DNA of 33,059 nt from positions 129,786 to 162,844 of the forward strand of contig MWCB01000001.1 of the NCBI GenBank assembly GCA_002069815.1, read 5' to 3'. Source of the stretch: Tenericutes bacterium ADurb.Bin239. Its GTDB lineage: Bacteria; Bacillota_I; Bacilli_A; RFN20; CAG-826. The position numbers and the translations under genes were made by a program. Below the pieces are notes generated by a model that saw only the letters and a program-made list of their open reading frames with translations, made no database searches and was not told where the DNA came from. Shown here piece by piece: positions 21,884-31,540 of the stretch. Position 1 is the stretch's first letter. Each line of letters begins with the position of its first letter.

Positions 21884-23434
21884 ATGAGTGCATTCTTAGA
21901 AAAATTGTTGAAGTATTATGATTTAACGTATGCCGAATATGAAAAACTATGCGCTAAGGTAAGTAAAGATGACTTACCTGCTGCATCGGCCTTTTTTAAT
22001 TTTACAACGTTTATAAATCGGCTTGAAACAGCGATTAGTAATGATGAGCAAATCGTTGTATATGGTGATTATGATGCGGATGGGATACTTGCCACAAGTA
22101 TTGTTAAATATGCGTTCGCCAAACGGAATAAGGATGTATTTACGATGATTCCTAGTCGCTATCGCGATGGTTATGGATTAAATACGAGTGTCGTTGAAAA
22201 ATTCGCTAAACGCGGTATTACCTTAATTGTTACGGTCGATAATGGTATTAGTCAACATCATGCCATTGATTACGCCAATTCGTTAGGAATTGATGTCCTT
22301 GTTAGTGATCATCATGAAATTGGTGATGAATTACCGAAGGCCAAAGCGATTTTACATCCAGAATTAAGTACTTTACCCAAGGTCAATAGTTGCGGGGCGT
22401 ATATGGCCCTCCTTATAAGTTATGGGCTTTTAGGATATTATGACGACTATTTAATAAGTCTAGCGGGGATTGCCACCTTAGCCGATATGATGCCGCTGGT
22501 TGATCGAAATCGAACCCTCGTTAAACTCGCCATTGAAGTTATAAATGAATATCAATATTTCCCGCTTATTAAATTAAATGACAGTACCTTCATTGATGAA
22601 ACTAGTTTAAGTATGCGGATTGCTCCCAAAATTAATGCTTTAGGAAGACTTAGTCAAAACTATGAAGCTAATGTTTTAGTGGAATACTTTACCACAAGCG
22701 ATGTTAAACGGCATTACGAAATAGCAAATTACATCGAAAAAGTTTATTTAGAACGCAAAAAAATGAGTAAAGCCGAGACACTTAGTGATGAAGAAGTTAA
22801 AAACCCCGCGCTTGTTTTAATAAGTGATGAATTAGAGGGGGTCCTCGGATTAATCGCCCAAAATTATGTTCTCGAGTATAACAAACCAGCTTTTATCTTT
22901 ACTGAAAGTAGTGAAGATCCCGCTTTACTTAAAGGTAGTGTCCGCAGTCGCGCCGGTTTTAATGTAGTTGATGCCTTTACTTATTTGCAAGATTACATTA
23001 TCGCTAGTGGTGGCCACCCCGAAGCGGGAGGTTTAACGATTCGAAAAGCTGATTTTAAAGCCTTTGCTAAGGAAGTACAGGAGTACGCTAAACAGCATCC
23101 CTTGGTCAAAGTGCCGGAAAAATATTTAGAAGTTACGATTGATGAAATTACGCCCGAAAATTTTGAAATGATAAATAGACTATCACCATTTGGCCATAAA
23201 TTTAAAACCCCGCTCCTTTTTGTAAGTCCGTTGCACTTTATTAAGTACGCGTACTCGCGCGACGGTCAACATGTTATTACTTTGCTCCCAAGCGGAATCA
23301 AACTTATTGCTTTCTATATGGCGGATGAGAGTAAAAATCCCCTTAATATCGGCTTTACCGCAATTTTTGTTCAAAGTGAATTCCGCGGCCGGAAGACGAT
23401 TGAACTGCGTATAAAAGAATTTTTAACCGAGTAG
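21884..23434 (+). CDS. recJ: Single-stranded-DNA-specific 5'-3' exonuclease RecJ, short form
   Basis: A 516-residue DHH-family nuclease. Motif I is VVYGDYDADG (58-67), motif II VTVDNGIS (117-124), motif III SDHH (141-144), and the DHHA1 domain carries SGGHPEAGG near 370-378. A C-terminal OB-like part (about 410-516) follows. It lacks the further C-terminal extension of the 786-residue Bacillus RecJ. It trims 5' single strands in recombination and base-excision repair. ATG 21884 is the first possible start, since TAG lies in frame at 21872, and it touches the T tract of the secDF terminator with no room for a Shine-Dalgarno. Translation from a leaderless message is therefore likely. Confidence 0.93.
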   Translation: MSAFLEKLLKYYDLTYAEYEKLCAKVSKDDLPAASAFFNFTTFINRLETAISNDEQIVVYGDYDADGILATSIVKYAFAKRNKDVFTMIPSRYRDGYGLNTSVVEKFAKRGITLIVTVDNGISQHHAIDYANSLGIDVLVSDHHEIGDELPKAKAILHPELSTLPKVNSCGAYMALLISYGLLGYYDDYLISLAGIATLADMMPLVDRNRTLVKLAIEVINEYQYFPLIKLNDSTFIDETSLSMRIAPKINALGRLSQNYEANVLVEYFTTSDVKRHYEIANYIEKVYLERKKMSKAETLSDEEVKNPALVLISDELEGVLGLIAQNYVLEYNKPAFIFTESSEDPALLKGSVRSRAGFNVVDAFTYLQDYIIASGGHPEAGGLTIRKADFKAFAKEVQEYAKQHPLVKVPEKYLEVTIDEITPENFEMINRLSPFGHKFKTPLLFVSPLHFIKYAYSRDGQHVITLLPSGIKLIAFYMADESKNPLNIGFTAIFVQSEFRGRKTIELRIKEFLTE

Positions 23435-23462
23435 ATGGCTAATAATTAATAATAATTATTTT

Positions 23463-23490
23463 TTGTTTGTTTTTTTAGATATGCTATTAT
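23463..23490 (+). promoter_or_regulatory. Promoter of the lipoprotein gene
   Basis: TTGTTT (23463-23468), 16 bases, TATTAT (23485-23490), with TG at 23482-23483 giving an extended -10. It lies 30 bases before ATG 23520, which follows AAAGGAGG. Confidence 0.65.
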
Positions 23491-23519
23491 TAATATGTAG
23501 TAATAAAAGGAGGAAAAGA

Positions 23520-25687
23520 ATGAAAAAAAGAAATTTACTTTTACTACCAGTTTTCTTGCTGCTATTAGCGGGATGTAAAGATCCAAGCTCATCATTAGTC
23601 AGCGTAGAAGACTCAACACCAGTCAGTACTACGAGTGCTGTTAGTGTTGATAGTGAAGAACCACCGAGCAGTAGTGAATCCTTTGAAGACACGGAAGAAC
23701 CACCAACGCTTCCTGTTTCATCTGAAGAAGAAGAAGGTGTCTTAACGATTGAAGCTGCAAGAGCTCTAGTCGGTCAACAGACCCCAATTACCACCAGTGG
23801 TGTTATCACCGCAATTTATGGTATGGCGGGGTCATCCTTCAACAAGGTGCCTTCGCCATTACCGCCGTTTTCGTTGATCGCGCGGTAACAGCTGATTTTG
23901 CAGTTGGTGATACTCTTGAAGCAACCGGTAAAGTGACGGACTTCAATGGTTTAATCCAGTTACAAGATAGCACCCTTACCAAACTTAGCACCGCCCTTCC
24001 GGCTATTGAAACCCATGTCTTAACTGAATGGAATCCAGCTGCCATGGCGGGCATGGATGGTCGTTGGGTTAAAGCCGAAGGTTTAGTGAAAGTCAGTGGA
24101 ACGATTGATACCGCTAAAAATAGTGATATTAAAATCAAATTCCCTGAAGGCGAACAATTCTCACTCTATATGAGTCGTTATATCGCAGAGCCTGATCGTC
24201 TTGAACTAGCGGAAAAAATCAATGGAATGGGCGTTAATGATACCATTAACTTTGAAGGCCCACTTGGATGCTATAATAATTTCCAATTAAATCCAGTGAA
24301 TGCCGCGACTGTTACCATTGTTAAAGGTGAAGATCCAGAAGGTCCAGTTACACCAACTGAATTAAGCTTTACCCCAGGTAATGCTATTCTTGAGCCAACC
24401 AAAACAATTCAACCAACCTTGAATGTGGTACCAGCGGGCGCTGATTTAACTGATTTAGTTTACGCTACCGAAAACGCCGAAGTTGCTACTGTTACTAATG
24501 CTGGCGTTGTTACCGCGGTTGCAATTGGTAAAACAAATATTACCGCAACTGTTGGTACAGTAGTTGGTACTTTTGTAATTGAAGTTGTAGCCGAAGGCAC
24601 AATCGTCATTACTTCACCATCGCCAGATACCAAAAATATGATTGTGGATGTCAATAATGCTTTCCATTTAGGCCTTGACCAAGAATTATTCTATGTTAAG
24701 GGTGAAAAAGGTAATTGTGGTAATAACGTTGGAATGTATGAAAACTTACGTTTATACAGTAATTGCAAAAATGGTGATGGCAACACCTTAACCATTTATG
24801 CTGCTGCTGGAATAGCGATTAAGAGTATTGCGTTCGAATGGGCTGCCCACACTGGAGCACCAACCGCTACCTTCAAATATGGCGCGGAAGAAGAAGCCTT
24901 TACTAGTGATGATCAACTTGCCGCATTCTACGCAAAAGAAGGGTTATCAGTGAATGGTTTCTCCTTAAAGAATACCTTCCATGATACAGGAGCATCTGGA
25001 AATGCCCAAATTCGAATTGCGTCAATTCGTCTCATGCTTGAAGACGCCGCTCCAACATCAATCTTACCTGGCCAACCAGAAAAATTCGTGGAAGCTAAAA
25101 CGATTCAAGAATTTAGAGCTGCTCCTGATGGATTTAAGGCCGAATTAACCGCCGTAATCACAAACTCAGGCGGATTTACGACCTTTGCCATGGAAGATGC
25201 AACCGCGGCTGTTGCCATCTACAAATCCAAGGTTACCGCTGCTACTAATCCCGAATTAGTTGGTAAGAAAGTTACTGGTGTCTTCCAGAAGGGAACATTC
25301 AAAGATCTCGTTCAAGCTACACCAACCAGTACACCAATAACTGTTGATAACACGGATCCACTGCCAAATGAAAAATTAGATTTAGCAACAGTGGCCCTTA
25401 CCGCTGAAGCTTTAGAACCTTATCAATCACGCCGTGTCGTCGGTGAATTAACAGTAGTTAGCTTTGCTAAAGCTGGGAATGGAACTTATACTATTACCTT
25501 AACGAATGGCACTGATAATATCGTGCTTCGAATTGATTATCAGTTACCAAAATACGCCGAATTTAGTAATCTCGAAACCTTAGTCGAAGGCGATGTCGTC
25601 GTTCTTGATAATGCCGTCATTGGCTGGTACAATGCTCCGCAACTAGTAGCTGATACAGGGAACCAAGTTGTTAAGAAAGTAACCTAA
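23520..25687 (+). pseudogene. Large secreted lipoprotein with OB-like and Big_2-like domains, interrupted by a one-base frameshift
   Basis: ATG 23520 follows AAAGGAGG and gives a lipoprotein signal peptide with lipobox LLAGC (Cys 19), then a Ser/Glu/Pro-rich stalk. This frame stops at 23886-23888. From about 23831 the -1 frame continues without stops to TAA 25685-25687 and is clearly the rest of the same protein. Adding one G to the run at 23828-23831 joins GVITAIYGMAG to VILQQGAFAITAVF, an OB-like domain. Further along lie a Big_2-like Ig domain (about 24350-24590), a beta-rich domain with LYSNCKNGDGNTLTIYAA, and a second OB-like domain near the end. Restored length is about 722 residues. 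It may bind carbohydrate or nucleic acid at the surface. The break could be sequencing error, phase variation or decay. Confidence 0.8.
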
Positions 25688-25712
25688 ATTAAAAATTAAT
25701 TATTAACCATCG

Positions 25713-25741
25713 GACTCGTGGTCATCCCACGGGTCTTTTTT
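25713..25741 (+). terminator. Terminator of the lipoprotein gene
   Basis: GACTCGTGG (25713-25721) pairs with CCACGGGTC (25727-25735), one G-T wobble, loop TCATC, followed by six T. Confidence 0.85.
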
Positions 25742-25778
25742 AATCAATGCTTCTCCCTGATGCAACAACTTATTAATT

Positions 25779-25787
25779 TGATATAAT
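25779..25787 (+). promoter_or_regulatory. Extended -10 promoter of rel
   Basis: TG-A-TATAAT (hexamer 25782-25787) lies 26 bases before the rel ATG. No good -35 is seen. Confidence 0.6.
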
Positions 25788-25813
25788 TAATACGAAAGGA
25801 AAGCGCTACTTTT

Positions 25814-28027
25814 ATGGAGAAAAAGAGTCATAACCTACCTATGCCCGATGTTCATTCTTGGCAAGACGTAAAAGACGTCTATTTTCTCTATATTAAAAAT
25901 GCTGATGATCGGGCCAAGATTGAAGAAGCTTATGCATTTGCGCTAAAGAAACATGAGGGACAAAGCCGCAAGAGCGGGCAACCCTATATCACCCACTTAA
26001 TCGAAGTAGCGTTTATCTTAGCCGAACTTAACGCGGGTCCCAGTACAATTATTGCTGGATTACTGCATGATGTCGTGGAAGATACGGATGTTAAAGTTAG
26101 TGACATTGAGAAGATGTTTGGTAAAGATGTCGCTATGATTGTTGATAGTGTGACGAAGATTCAACGCTTAAAACTAAGTAAGAAAGGTGATGATAGTGAT
26201 TTTGTGTATGAAGATCACCGCAAAATCTTTCTCGGGATGGCCAAAGACATCCGTGTTATCATCATTAAACTCGCCGATAGGCTTCATAACTTACGAACTT
26301 TGTATTTCTTAAGTCCAGAGCGGCAATTACGGATTGCTAAAGAAACAATGGCGGTCTACGCCCCGATTGCCGGTCGTTTAGGGATGGGAAAACTAAAAGC
26401 CGAAATGGAAGACTTGAGTCTTAAATATATTGAACCCGAAGCCTTTGTTCATGTTTCCGAACTAGTGGAACAAAGATCCCCAAACTTACAAAAGTCTCTC
26501 GCCGAAGTTAGTAAACGAATCGCGGATATCTTATTTAAGAATGATATTAAGTTTGAAATGAAGTTCCGCGTTAAATCAATTTATAGCATTTATAAAAAAC
26601 TTAAAGAAAAAGATAATGACTTCGATCGTATTTATGATTTACTCGCGCTTCGTATTATTACGCCCACGGAACTTAATTGTTATGAAATATTAGGGCTTAT
26701 TCACGCGACTTATCGTCCTGTTACGGGCCGATTTAAAGATTATATCGCCATGCCCAAAAGCAATATGTATCAAAGTTTACATACGACCATTTTTACGGGG
26801 GATGGTAATGCGCTTGAAGTTCAAATTCGCACCCCAGAAATGGACCGCATTGCTGACTCAGGGGTAGCCGCCCACTGGGCGTATAAAGAAGGTACCAATT
26901 ATAACCCCGAACGGGAACAACGCGAAATTGAAGATAAGTTACACTGGCTCCGTGATTTTGTGGCGACGGGTTATGAAACTGGTAATACTGCGAAAGAATA
27001 CATGGACACTATTACTAAAGAAATCTTTGAAACTAGTGTTTATGTTTTTACCCCAAAAGGTAATGTTATTGAATTACCCGCTGGGGCGACACCTTTAGAT
27101 TTTGCCTATAAAATTCACACTAAAGTCGGTGATACGGCAGTAGGTGCGCTTGTTAATGATAAACTTGTAGCGATGAATACACCACTTAAAACCGGTGATA
27201 TTTGCGAAATTAGAACAAGTAAGAGTGCCACTGGACCTACTGAATCGTGGCTTAATATCGTTACCACTAATAGTGCGCGCAGTCATATTCGCAAAGTCTT
27301 AGCCAAAAAGAATCAATTATTAACGCGTGATGAAAATATTGAAAAGGGGCGTGGATCTTTAATTGATGCTTTTCGCGAACGTGGTTTTGGCGAGCACGAA
27401 GTTGAACCAAATGTTAATAAACCGGAAGTTTTAAAACATTATGATGTTAATGATTATGAAGAACTATTACTGCTCGTATATTCACGAAATATTACGGCTG
27501 GATCAATTCTTGATTACTTAAAACTTGATCGTCGGGACCACGTCGGTAAGATGCTTAGTAAAGGACGTAAGGTCGAAGATGCTAAAAACCCCGTTATCGT
27601 GCCAGGAGCGGGAACTGTCGCTGTTACTTTGGGTAATTGCTGTACACCAGTGCCGGGTGACGATATTGTCGGTTATATTACTAAAGGTAAAGGAATTACG
27701 GTTCATCGTTTAAGTTGCCCAAATATTGCTCGTAACTTAGACCGGACAGTCGAAGTGAAGTGGAACCCTAATAGTGAAACTAAACTTTATCCATTAGACT
27801 TAAGTGTAAAGTGTATTGACCGCGATAATTTACTAGTGGACATTATGAACGCATTAAGCCAAGCCAAAGTTAGTTTATCAAAAATCAAAGCCACCTATCA
27901 CCCTTCAACCCAAACAACTGTGATTGATTGTACGATCTTAATTCCCGATTTAAATAAGCTAAATAGTGTGCAAAATATTATCGGACAAGTTGAATCGGTG
28001 TACCGAATTGAACGAGTTTTCCATTAA
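25814..28027 (+). CDS. rel: Bifunctional (p)ppGpp synthetase/hydrolase (Rel/RSH)
   Basis: A 737-residue long RSH protein. The N-terminal HD hydrolase has H61 and the H85-D86 pair in AGLLHDVVEDT, and the second part KLADRLHNLRTL. The synthetase domain follows (RVKSIYSIYKKLKEKDNDFDRIYDLLALRI spans it; then GRFKDYIAMPKSNMYQSLHT). Then come TGS (VYVFTPKGNVIELPAGATPLDFAYKIH), a helical/zinc-finger-like region with NCCTPVPGDDIVGY, and the C-terminal ACT domain. With both active sites intact it should make and degrade the alarmone in response to uncharged tRNA on ribosomes. AAAGGA precedes ATG 25814. In Bacillus it sits between apt and dtd/hisS; apt and dtd are missing here. Confidence 0.97.
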   Translation: MEKKSHNLPMPDVHSWQDVKDVYFLYIKNADDRAKIEEAYAFALKKHEGQSRKSGQPYITHLIEVAFILAELNAGPSTIIAGLLHDVVEDTDVKVSDIEKMFGKDVAMIVDSVTKIQRLKLSKKGDDSDFVYEDHRKIFLGMAKDIRVIIIKLADRLHNLRTLYFLSPERQLRIAKETMAVYAPIAGRLGMGKLKAEMEDLSLKYIEPEAFVHVSELVEQRSPNLQKSLAEVSKRIADILFKNDIKFEMKFRVKSIYSIYKKLKEKDNDFDRIYDLLALRIITPTELNCYEILGLIHATYRPVTGRFKDYIAMPKSNMYQSLHTTIFTGDGNALEVQIRTPEMDRIADSGVAAHWAYKEGTNYNPEREQREIEDKLHWLRDFVATGYETGNTAKEYMDTITKEIFETSVYVFTPKGNVIELPAGATPLDFAYKIHTKVGDTAVGALVNDKLVAMNTPLKTGDICEIRTSKSATGPTESWLNIVTTNSARSHIRKVLAKKNQLLTRDENIEKGRGSLIDAFRERGFGEHEVEPNVNKPEVLKHYDVNDYEELLLLVYSRNITAGSILDYLKLDRRDHVGKMLSKGRKVEDAKNPVIVPGAGTVAVTLGNCCTPVPGDDIVGYITKGKGITVHRLSCPNIARNLDRTVEVKWNPNSETKLYPLDLSVKCIDRDNLLVDIMNALSQAKVSLSKIKATYHPSTQTTVIDCTILIPDLNKLNSVQNIIGQVESVYRIERVFH

Positions 28028-28048
28028 AATATAGTGAAAAGTATATTA

Positions 28049-28076
28049 TTAGTAGTTTTATAGTAACAATTTAGTG
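28049..28076 (+). repeat. Three 11-base-phased WTAGTR repeats upstream of the hisS promoter
   Basis: TTAGTA (28049), ATAGTA (28060) and TTAGTG (28071) are exactly 11 bases apart, ending 20 bases before the -35; another ATAGTG is at 28031. They resemble the TTAGTA series after radC. Confidence 0.35.
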
Positions 28077-28096
28077 AATATATCCCGTCTCTTAAA

Positions 28097-28125
28097 TTGA
28101 CTATTAAAGTTAATTATTTTATAAT
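28097..28125 (+). promoter_or_regulatory. Sigma-A promoter of the hisS-aspS T-box transcript
   Basis: TTGACT (28097-28102), a 17-base spacer and consensus TATAAT (28120-28125): the best promoter in the window. Transcription would start near 28132, just before T-box stem I. Confidence 0.85.
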
Positions 28126-28131
28126 TAAAAC

Positions 28132-28340
28132 GTCGATGATATGGATTTAGTGATTTAGCAAGTGACAGAGACTAGTTGGGTGGTGCAAAACTAGCACGCT
28201 AACCGCTAAGTGACACCATGGAGACAAGTCCCGTAATTAATAAGCGGGCCGCTACTCACGTTACGAGTTAGAGATGCGTTTATGAGTTAAACGAAATAAG
28301 GTGGTACCGCGGAGCAATCCGTCCTTATACTACCTTTTTT
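28132..28340 (+). ncRNA. T-box riboswitch controlling hisS-aspS
   Basis: The core AAGGTGGTACCGCGG occupies 28298-28312, with the acceptor bulge TGGT. The competing terminator pairs GGTGGTA (28300-28306) with TACTACC (28328-28334) before six T (28335-28340). In stem I, ATGG (28141-28144) pairs with CCAT (28216-28219), TTTAGC (28154-28159) with GCTAAG (28205-28210), and CTAGT (28172-28176) with ACTAG (28190-28194). The internal loop has AGTGA on the 5' side and TGACA(C) on the 3' side. That strand holds GAC (Asp, 28212-28214) overlapping CAC (His, 28214-28216), matching the two synthetases downstream. Which tRNA is sensed is uncertain. Confidence 0.92.
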
Positions 28341-28356
28341 ATTAAGAGGAGGAATT

Positions 28357-29790
28357 ATGGCAATTATTGGAAGTCCGAAAGGCACGCATGATCTAATTAC
28401 TGATGAAGCCCGTGCCTATGATTATATTAATAAGGTTTGTGAAGAAGTAGCGACGATATATGGCTTTGATCCGCTACTAACCCCTATTTTTGAAGCAAAT
28501 GAACTGTTTGCACGCGGTGTTGGGGACGCCACTGATATTGTGCGCAAAGAAATGTATGTTTTTAAAGATAAAGGTAATCGTCTAATGGCGCTTCGACCCG
28601 AAGGAACAGCGGGAGTAATACGTAGCATTATCGCTAATAAATTATACGCTACGAATGATTTGCCGCTCCGCCTTTATTACAGCGGACCAATGTTTCGATA
28701 TGAGCGACCGCAGCTTGGTCGTTATCGTCAATTTCATCAATTTGGCGTTGAAAGTGTGGGCAGCACGAGCATTTTAGCTGATTTTGAAGTTATTTTACTC
28801 GCTTTCCATTCTTTACAAGCATTAGGATTTGATGATATTACTATCAAAATTAATAGTTTAGGCCGAAACGAGGCTCGTGTCGCCTATCGCGAAGCGCTTA
28901 AACAATATTATAAACCCCTATTAGGTAAAGTATGTCCTGACTGTAAAGTGCGTTATGAACAAAACCCACTGCGAATGCTTGATTGTAAGGTTGAAAGTGA
29001 TGTTAAATTCGCTAAGAGCGCTCCTAAAATCACTGATTACTTAACTACGGAAGATAAGGACGATCTTGCCTTTATTCGCGACTCACTTGAAAATTATGGG
29101 GCGAAAGTGGTTGTTGATTATGGTTTAGTCCGTGGTCTTGATTATTATTCAGGAATTATCTTTGAGTTTGAATATGTACCCACATCGGGTAAGGATTATG
29201 GGGCGATTGGGGGCGGTGGCCGCTATGATAAGCTCGTGGAAGACCTTGGCGGTCCACCCTTAGAAGGAGTGGGCTTTGCTTTTGGTTTAGAAAGGCTTCA
29301 CCATATTCTCAAAGAAGAAGGAAAATTAGATCATATTCCAATGAAAGATGACCTGATGATTGTTGGTATGGGCGAAAAAACACGGACTGCGGCGTTTAGT
29401 CTGCTCACAACTTTAAGAACTTATGGTTTACGTGGAACGACTAATTTTGATGATAAGTCCTTTAAGTCAATCTTCAAGATTGCGGAAAGTCGCGGTGCAC
29501 GTTACGCCTTAATTCTTGGTGAAAATGAACTTGAACGCGAAGTAGTTAGTGTCCGCAACTTAGAAACGCAAGAACAAACCGAAGTTGCCTTTGACGAAAT
29601 TGTTGATTATATATGTCATCTTTTCGGTATAAGGGGGCATCATGATTGTCGTTGCCACGATGAAGATCACGAATGCTGTGATGGAGACTGTGATTGTGAA
29701 TGTCATGGCGATGACTGTGAATGTGAAGCGGATGAGTGCCATGATCCTGACTGCACTTGTAAGAACGACAAAAAGAAAGAGAAAGTTTAG
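28357..29790 (+). CDS. hisS: Histidyl-tRNA synthetase with a Cys/His-rich C-terminal tail
   Basis: A 477-residue class II synthetase. The N-terminal GTHD (9-12), motif 2 [16 protein letters not shown] (113-128) and the histidine motif RGLDYYSG (259-266) are canonical. The inner [19 protein letters not shown] segment is also usual in Firmicutes HisRS. The anticodon-binding domain ends near residue 427, the normal end of the protein. The remaining 50 residues are an extension with 12 Cys, 6 His and many Asp/Glu, full of CxC and CH pairs (for example [17 protein letters not shown]), then KNDKKKEKV. It looks like a metal-binding tail and is unusual for this enzyme. GGAGG precedes ATG 28357; aspS starts 8 bases after the stop. 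Confidence 0.96.
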   Translation: MAIIGSPKGTHDLITDEARAYDYINKVCEEVATIYGFDPLLTPIFEANELFARGVGDATDIVRKEMYVFKDKGNRLMALRPEGTAGVIRSIIANKLYATNDLPLRLYYSGPMFRYERPQLGRYRQFHQFGVESVGSTSILADFEVILLAFHSLQALGFDDITIKINSLGRNEARVAYREALKQYYKPLLGKVCPDCKVRYEQNPLRMLDCKVESDVKFAKSAPKITDYLTTEDKDDLAFIRDSLENYGAKVVVDYGLVRGLDYYSGIIFEFEYVPTSGKDYGAIGGGGRYDKLVEDLGGPPLEGVGFAFGLERLHHILKEEGKLDHIPMKDDLMIVGMGEKTRTAAFSLLTTLRTYGLRGTTNFDDKSFKSIFKIAESRGARYALILGENELEREVVSVRNLETQEQTEVAFDEIVDYICHLFGIRGHHDCRCHDEDHECCDGDCDCECHGDDCECEADECHDPDCTCKNDKKKEKV

Positions 29791-29798
29791 GTATAAAT

Positions 29799-31538
29799 AT
29801 GTATCGTACAATTGAAAACGGAAATATTAGTGAAAAACTAGTGGGCCAAAATGTCCGTATTATTGGGTGGGTCGCTAAAAAAAGAGATTTAGGTGGTTTA
29901 ACCTTTGTCGATTTACGTGACCGCAGTGGTATCGTTCAAGTTTTAATTAATGAAGATGTCGCGCGTCCCGATATTCGCAATGAATACATTATTCAAGTTG
30001 AGGGCACTGTTACTCTTAAAGAAGTCCCAAACTTAAATCTTAAGACGGGAAAGGTTGAAGTTGTCGCTCGTAAGGTTACGTTAATTAACAAAGCGAAAAA
30101 CCCACCGCTAATTATTGCTGATGAAACCGATGCTCTTGAAGATGTTCGTCTAAAATATCGTTATTTAGACTTACGCCGTAAAGTTTTACAAGAGAAAATC
30201 ATAACTCGCGCTAAAGTAACAAAAGTTACTCGTGAATTTCTCGATAGCGAAGGCTTTATTGAAATTGAGACTCCAATTTTGACAAAGTCAACGCCAGGAG
30301 GAGCACGTGACTATTTAGTTCCATCGCGCCTAAACCCTGGTACCTTCTATGCCTTAGCGCAATCTCCGCAGATTTATAAACAACTTCTAATGATTGGTGG
30401 TTTTGAAAAGTATTATCAAATCGCCCGTTGTTTTAGAGATGAAGATTTACGGAGCGATCGCCAACCTGACTTTACGCAAATTGATATTGAAACAAGTTTC
30501 TTTACATACGAAGAATTACTGGAATTAAATGAAAGATTATTACAAAAAATCTTAAAAGAAATTAAAAACTATGACTTGAAATTGCCGTTACCACGCTTAA
30601 CTTATCACCAAGCCATTGCAATGTATGGTACCGATAAACCCGACTTACGTTTTGATCTTAAGATTAAAGATTTACACCAAGCACTAGCGAGTGAAGATTA
30701 TTTTAAAGCTAAAGAGGCGGTCCGCGGTCTAGTTATTAATGACCCGACTAATATCTTATCGCGAAAGACACTTGATGAGCTTAATCTAATTGTTAAACAA
30801 CATGGCTTAAACTATTTAGGGGTCTTAAAGTTTGATGGGACCACTTTTAGTGGTAGTCTTGCTAAAAACATCACTAGTGATCACTTAAAAGTCGCGAAGA
30901 CTTTAAGTTTAAAAGCAAATGATGTACTCTTACTTGGTTTCGACGCTCCTCTCACCCGCATTTTAAGTGCCCTAGGGGCGATTCGTAATCAATTAGGAGT
31001 TAGATTTAGTCTCATTAATGAAAATGAATTCTCGGCCTTATGGGTTGATAGTTTTCCGCTTTTTAGTTATGATCCTGAAACAAAACGGTTTGCGAGTGAA
31101 CATCATCCTTTTACCCAACCCAAAGCCGCCGACATTCCAAAGTTAGATACGGCGCCTGAAGAAGTATTAAGTTATGCTTATGACATTGTGATTAATGGTT
31201 ATGAGGCGGGGGGCGGAAGTATGCGGATTTATGACCAAGATTTACAAAATCGTATCTTTGAAATTTTAGGTTTAAGTGAACAAGAAATTGATTACTTGTT
31301 TGGCTTCTTCATTGAAGCCCTAAAATATGGAACACCACCACATGGTGGCATTGCTTTTGGGTTAGATCGTCTTGTTATGATTCTCACGGGTACCGATGAC
31401 ATCCGTGATGTCATTGCTTTCCCCAAGAATTTAAAAGGGACAAGCTTAATGAGTGGCGAACCTTCGCGCGCTACTAATTTACAATTAGATGAATTATGTA
31501 TTAAAATAAATATAGGAAAAGAAGGAGGAGAGGAATAA
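29799..31538 (+). CDS. aspS: Aspartyl-tRNA synthetase, bacterial type
   Basis: A 579-residue class IIb synthetase. The N-terminal OB anticodon-binding domain (1-105; [26 protein letters not shown] spans it) is followed by motif 2 ([18 protein letters not shown], near residue 212), the bacteria-specific GAD insertion (about 280-410) and motif 3 ([15 protein letters not shown], near 522). The presence of GAD places it in the bacterial group. It is co-transcribed with hisS under the shared T-box, as in Bacillus subtilis. The Shine-Dalgarno is weak and lies within the basic codons that end hisS, so the two are probably coupled. Confidence 0.97.
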   Translation: MYRTIENGNISEKLVGQNVRIIGWVAKKRDLGGLTFVDLRDRSGIVQVLINEDVARPDIRNEYIIQVEGTVTLKEVPNLNLKTGKVEVVARKVTLINKAKNPPLIIADETDALEDVRLKYRYLDLRRKVLQEKIITRAKVTKVTREFLDSEGFIEIETPILTKSTPGGARDYLVPSRLNPGTFYALAQSPQIYKQLLMIGGFEKYYQIARCFRDEDLRSDRQPDFTQIDIETSFFTYEELLELNERLLQKILKEIKNYDLKLPLPRLTYHQAIAMYGTDKPDLRFDLKIKDLHQALASEDYFKAKEAVRGLVINDPTNILSRKTLDELNLIVKQHGLNYLGVLKFDGTTFSGSLAKNITSDHLKVAKTLSLKANDVLLLGFDAPLTRILSALGAIRNQLGVRFSLINENEFSALWVDSFPLFSYDPETKRFASEHHPFTQPKAADIPKLDTAPEEVLSYAYDIVINGYEAGGGSMRIYDQDLQNRIFEILGLSEQEIDYLFGFFIEALKYGTPPHGGIAFGLDRLVMILTGTDDIRDVIAFPKNLKGTSLMSGEPSRATNLQLDELCIKINIGKEGGEE

Positions 31539-31540
31539 TT

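Noticed and set aside
23820..23840. Programmed -1 ribosomal frameshifting in the lipoprotein gene
   Set aside because: No X-XXY-YYZ heptamer and no obvious downstream stimulatory structure at the junction; a one-base indel in the G run is simpler.
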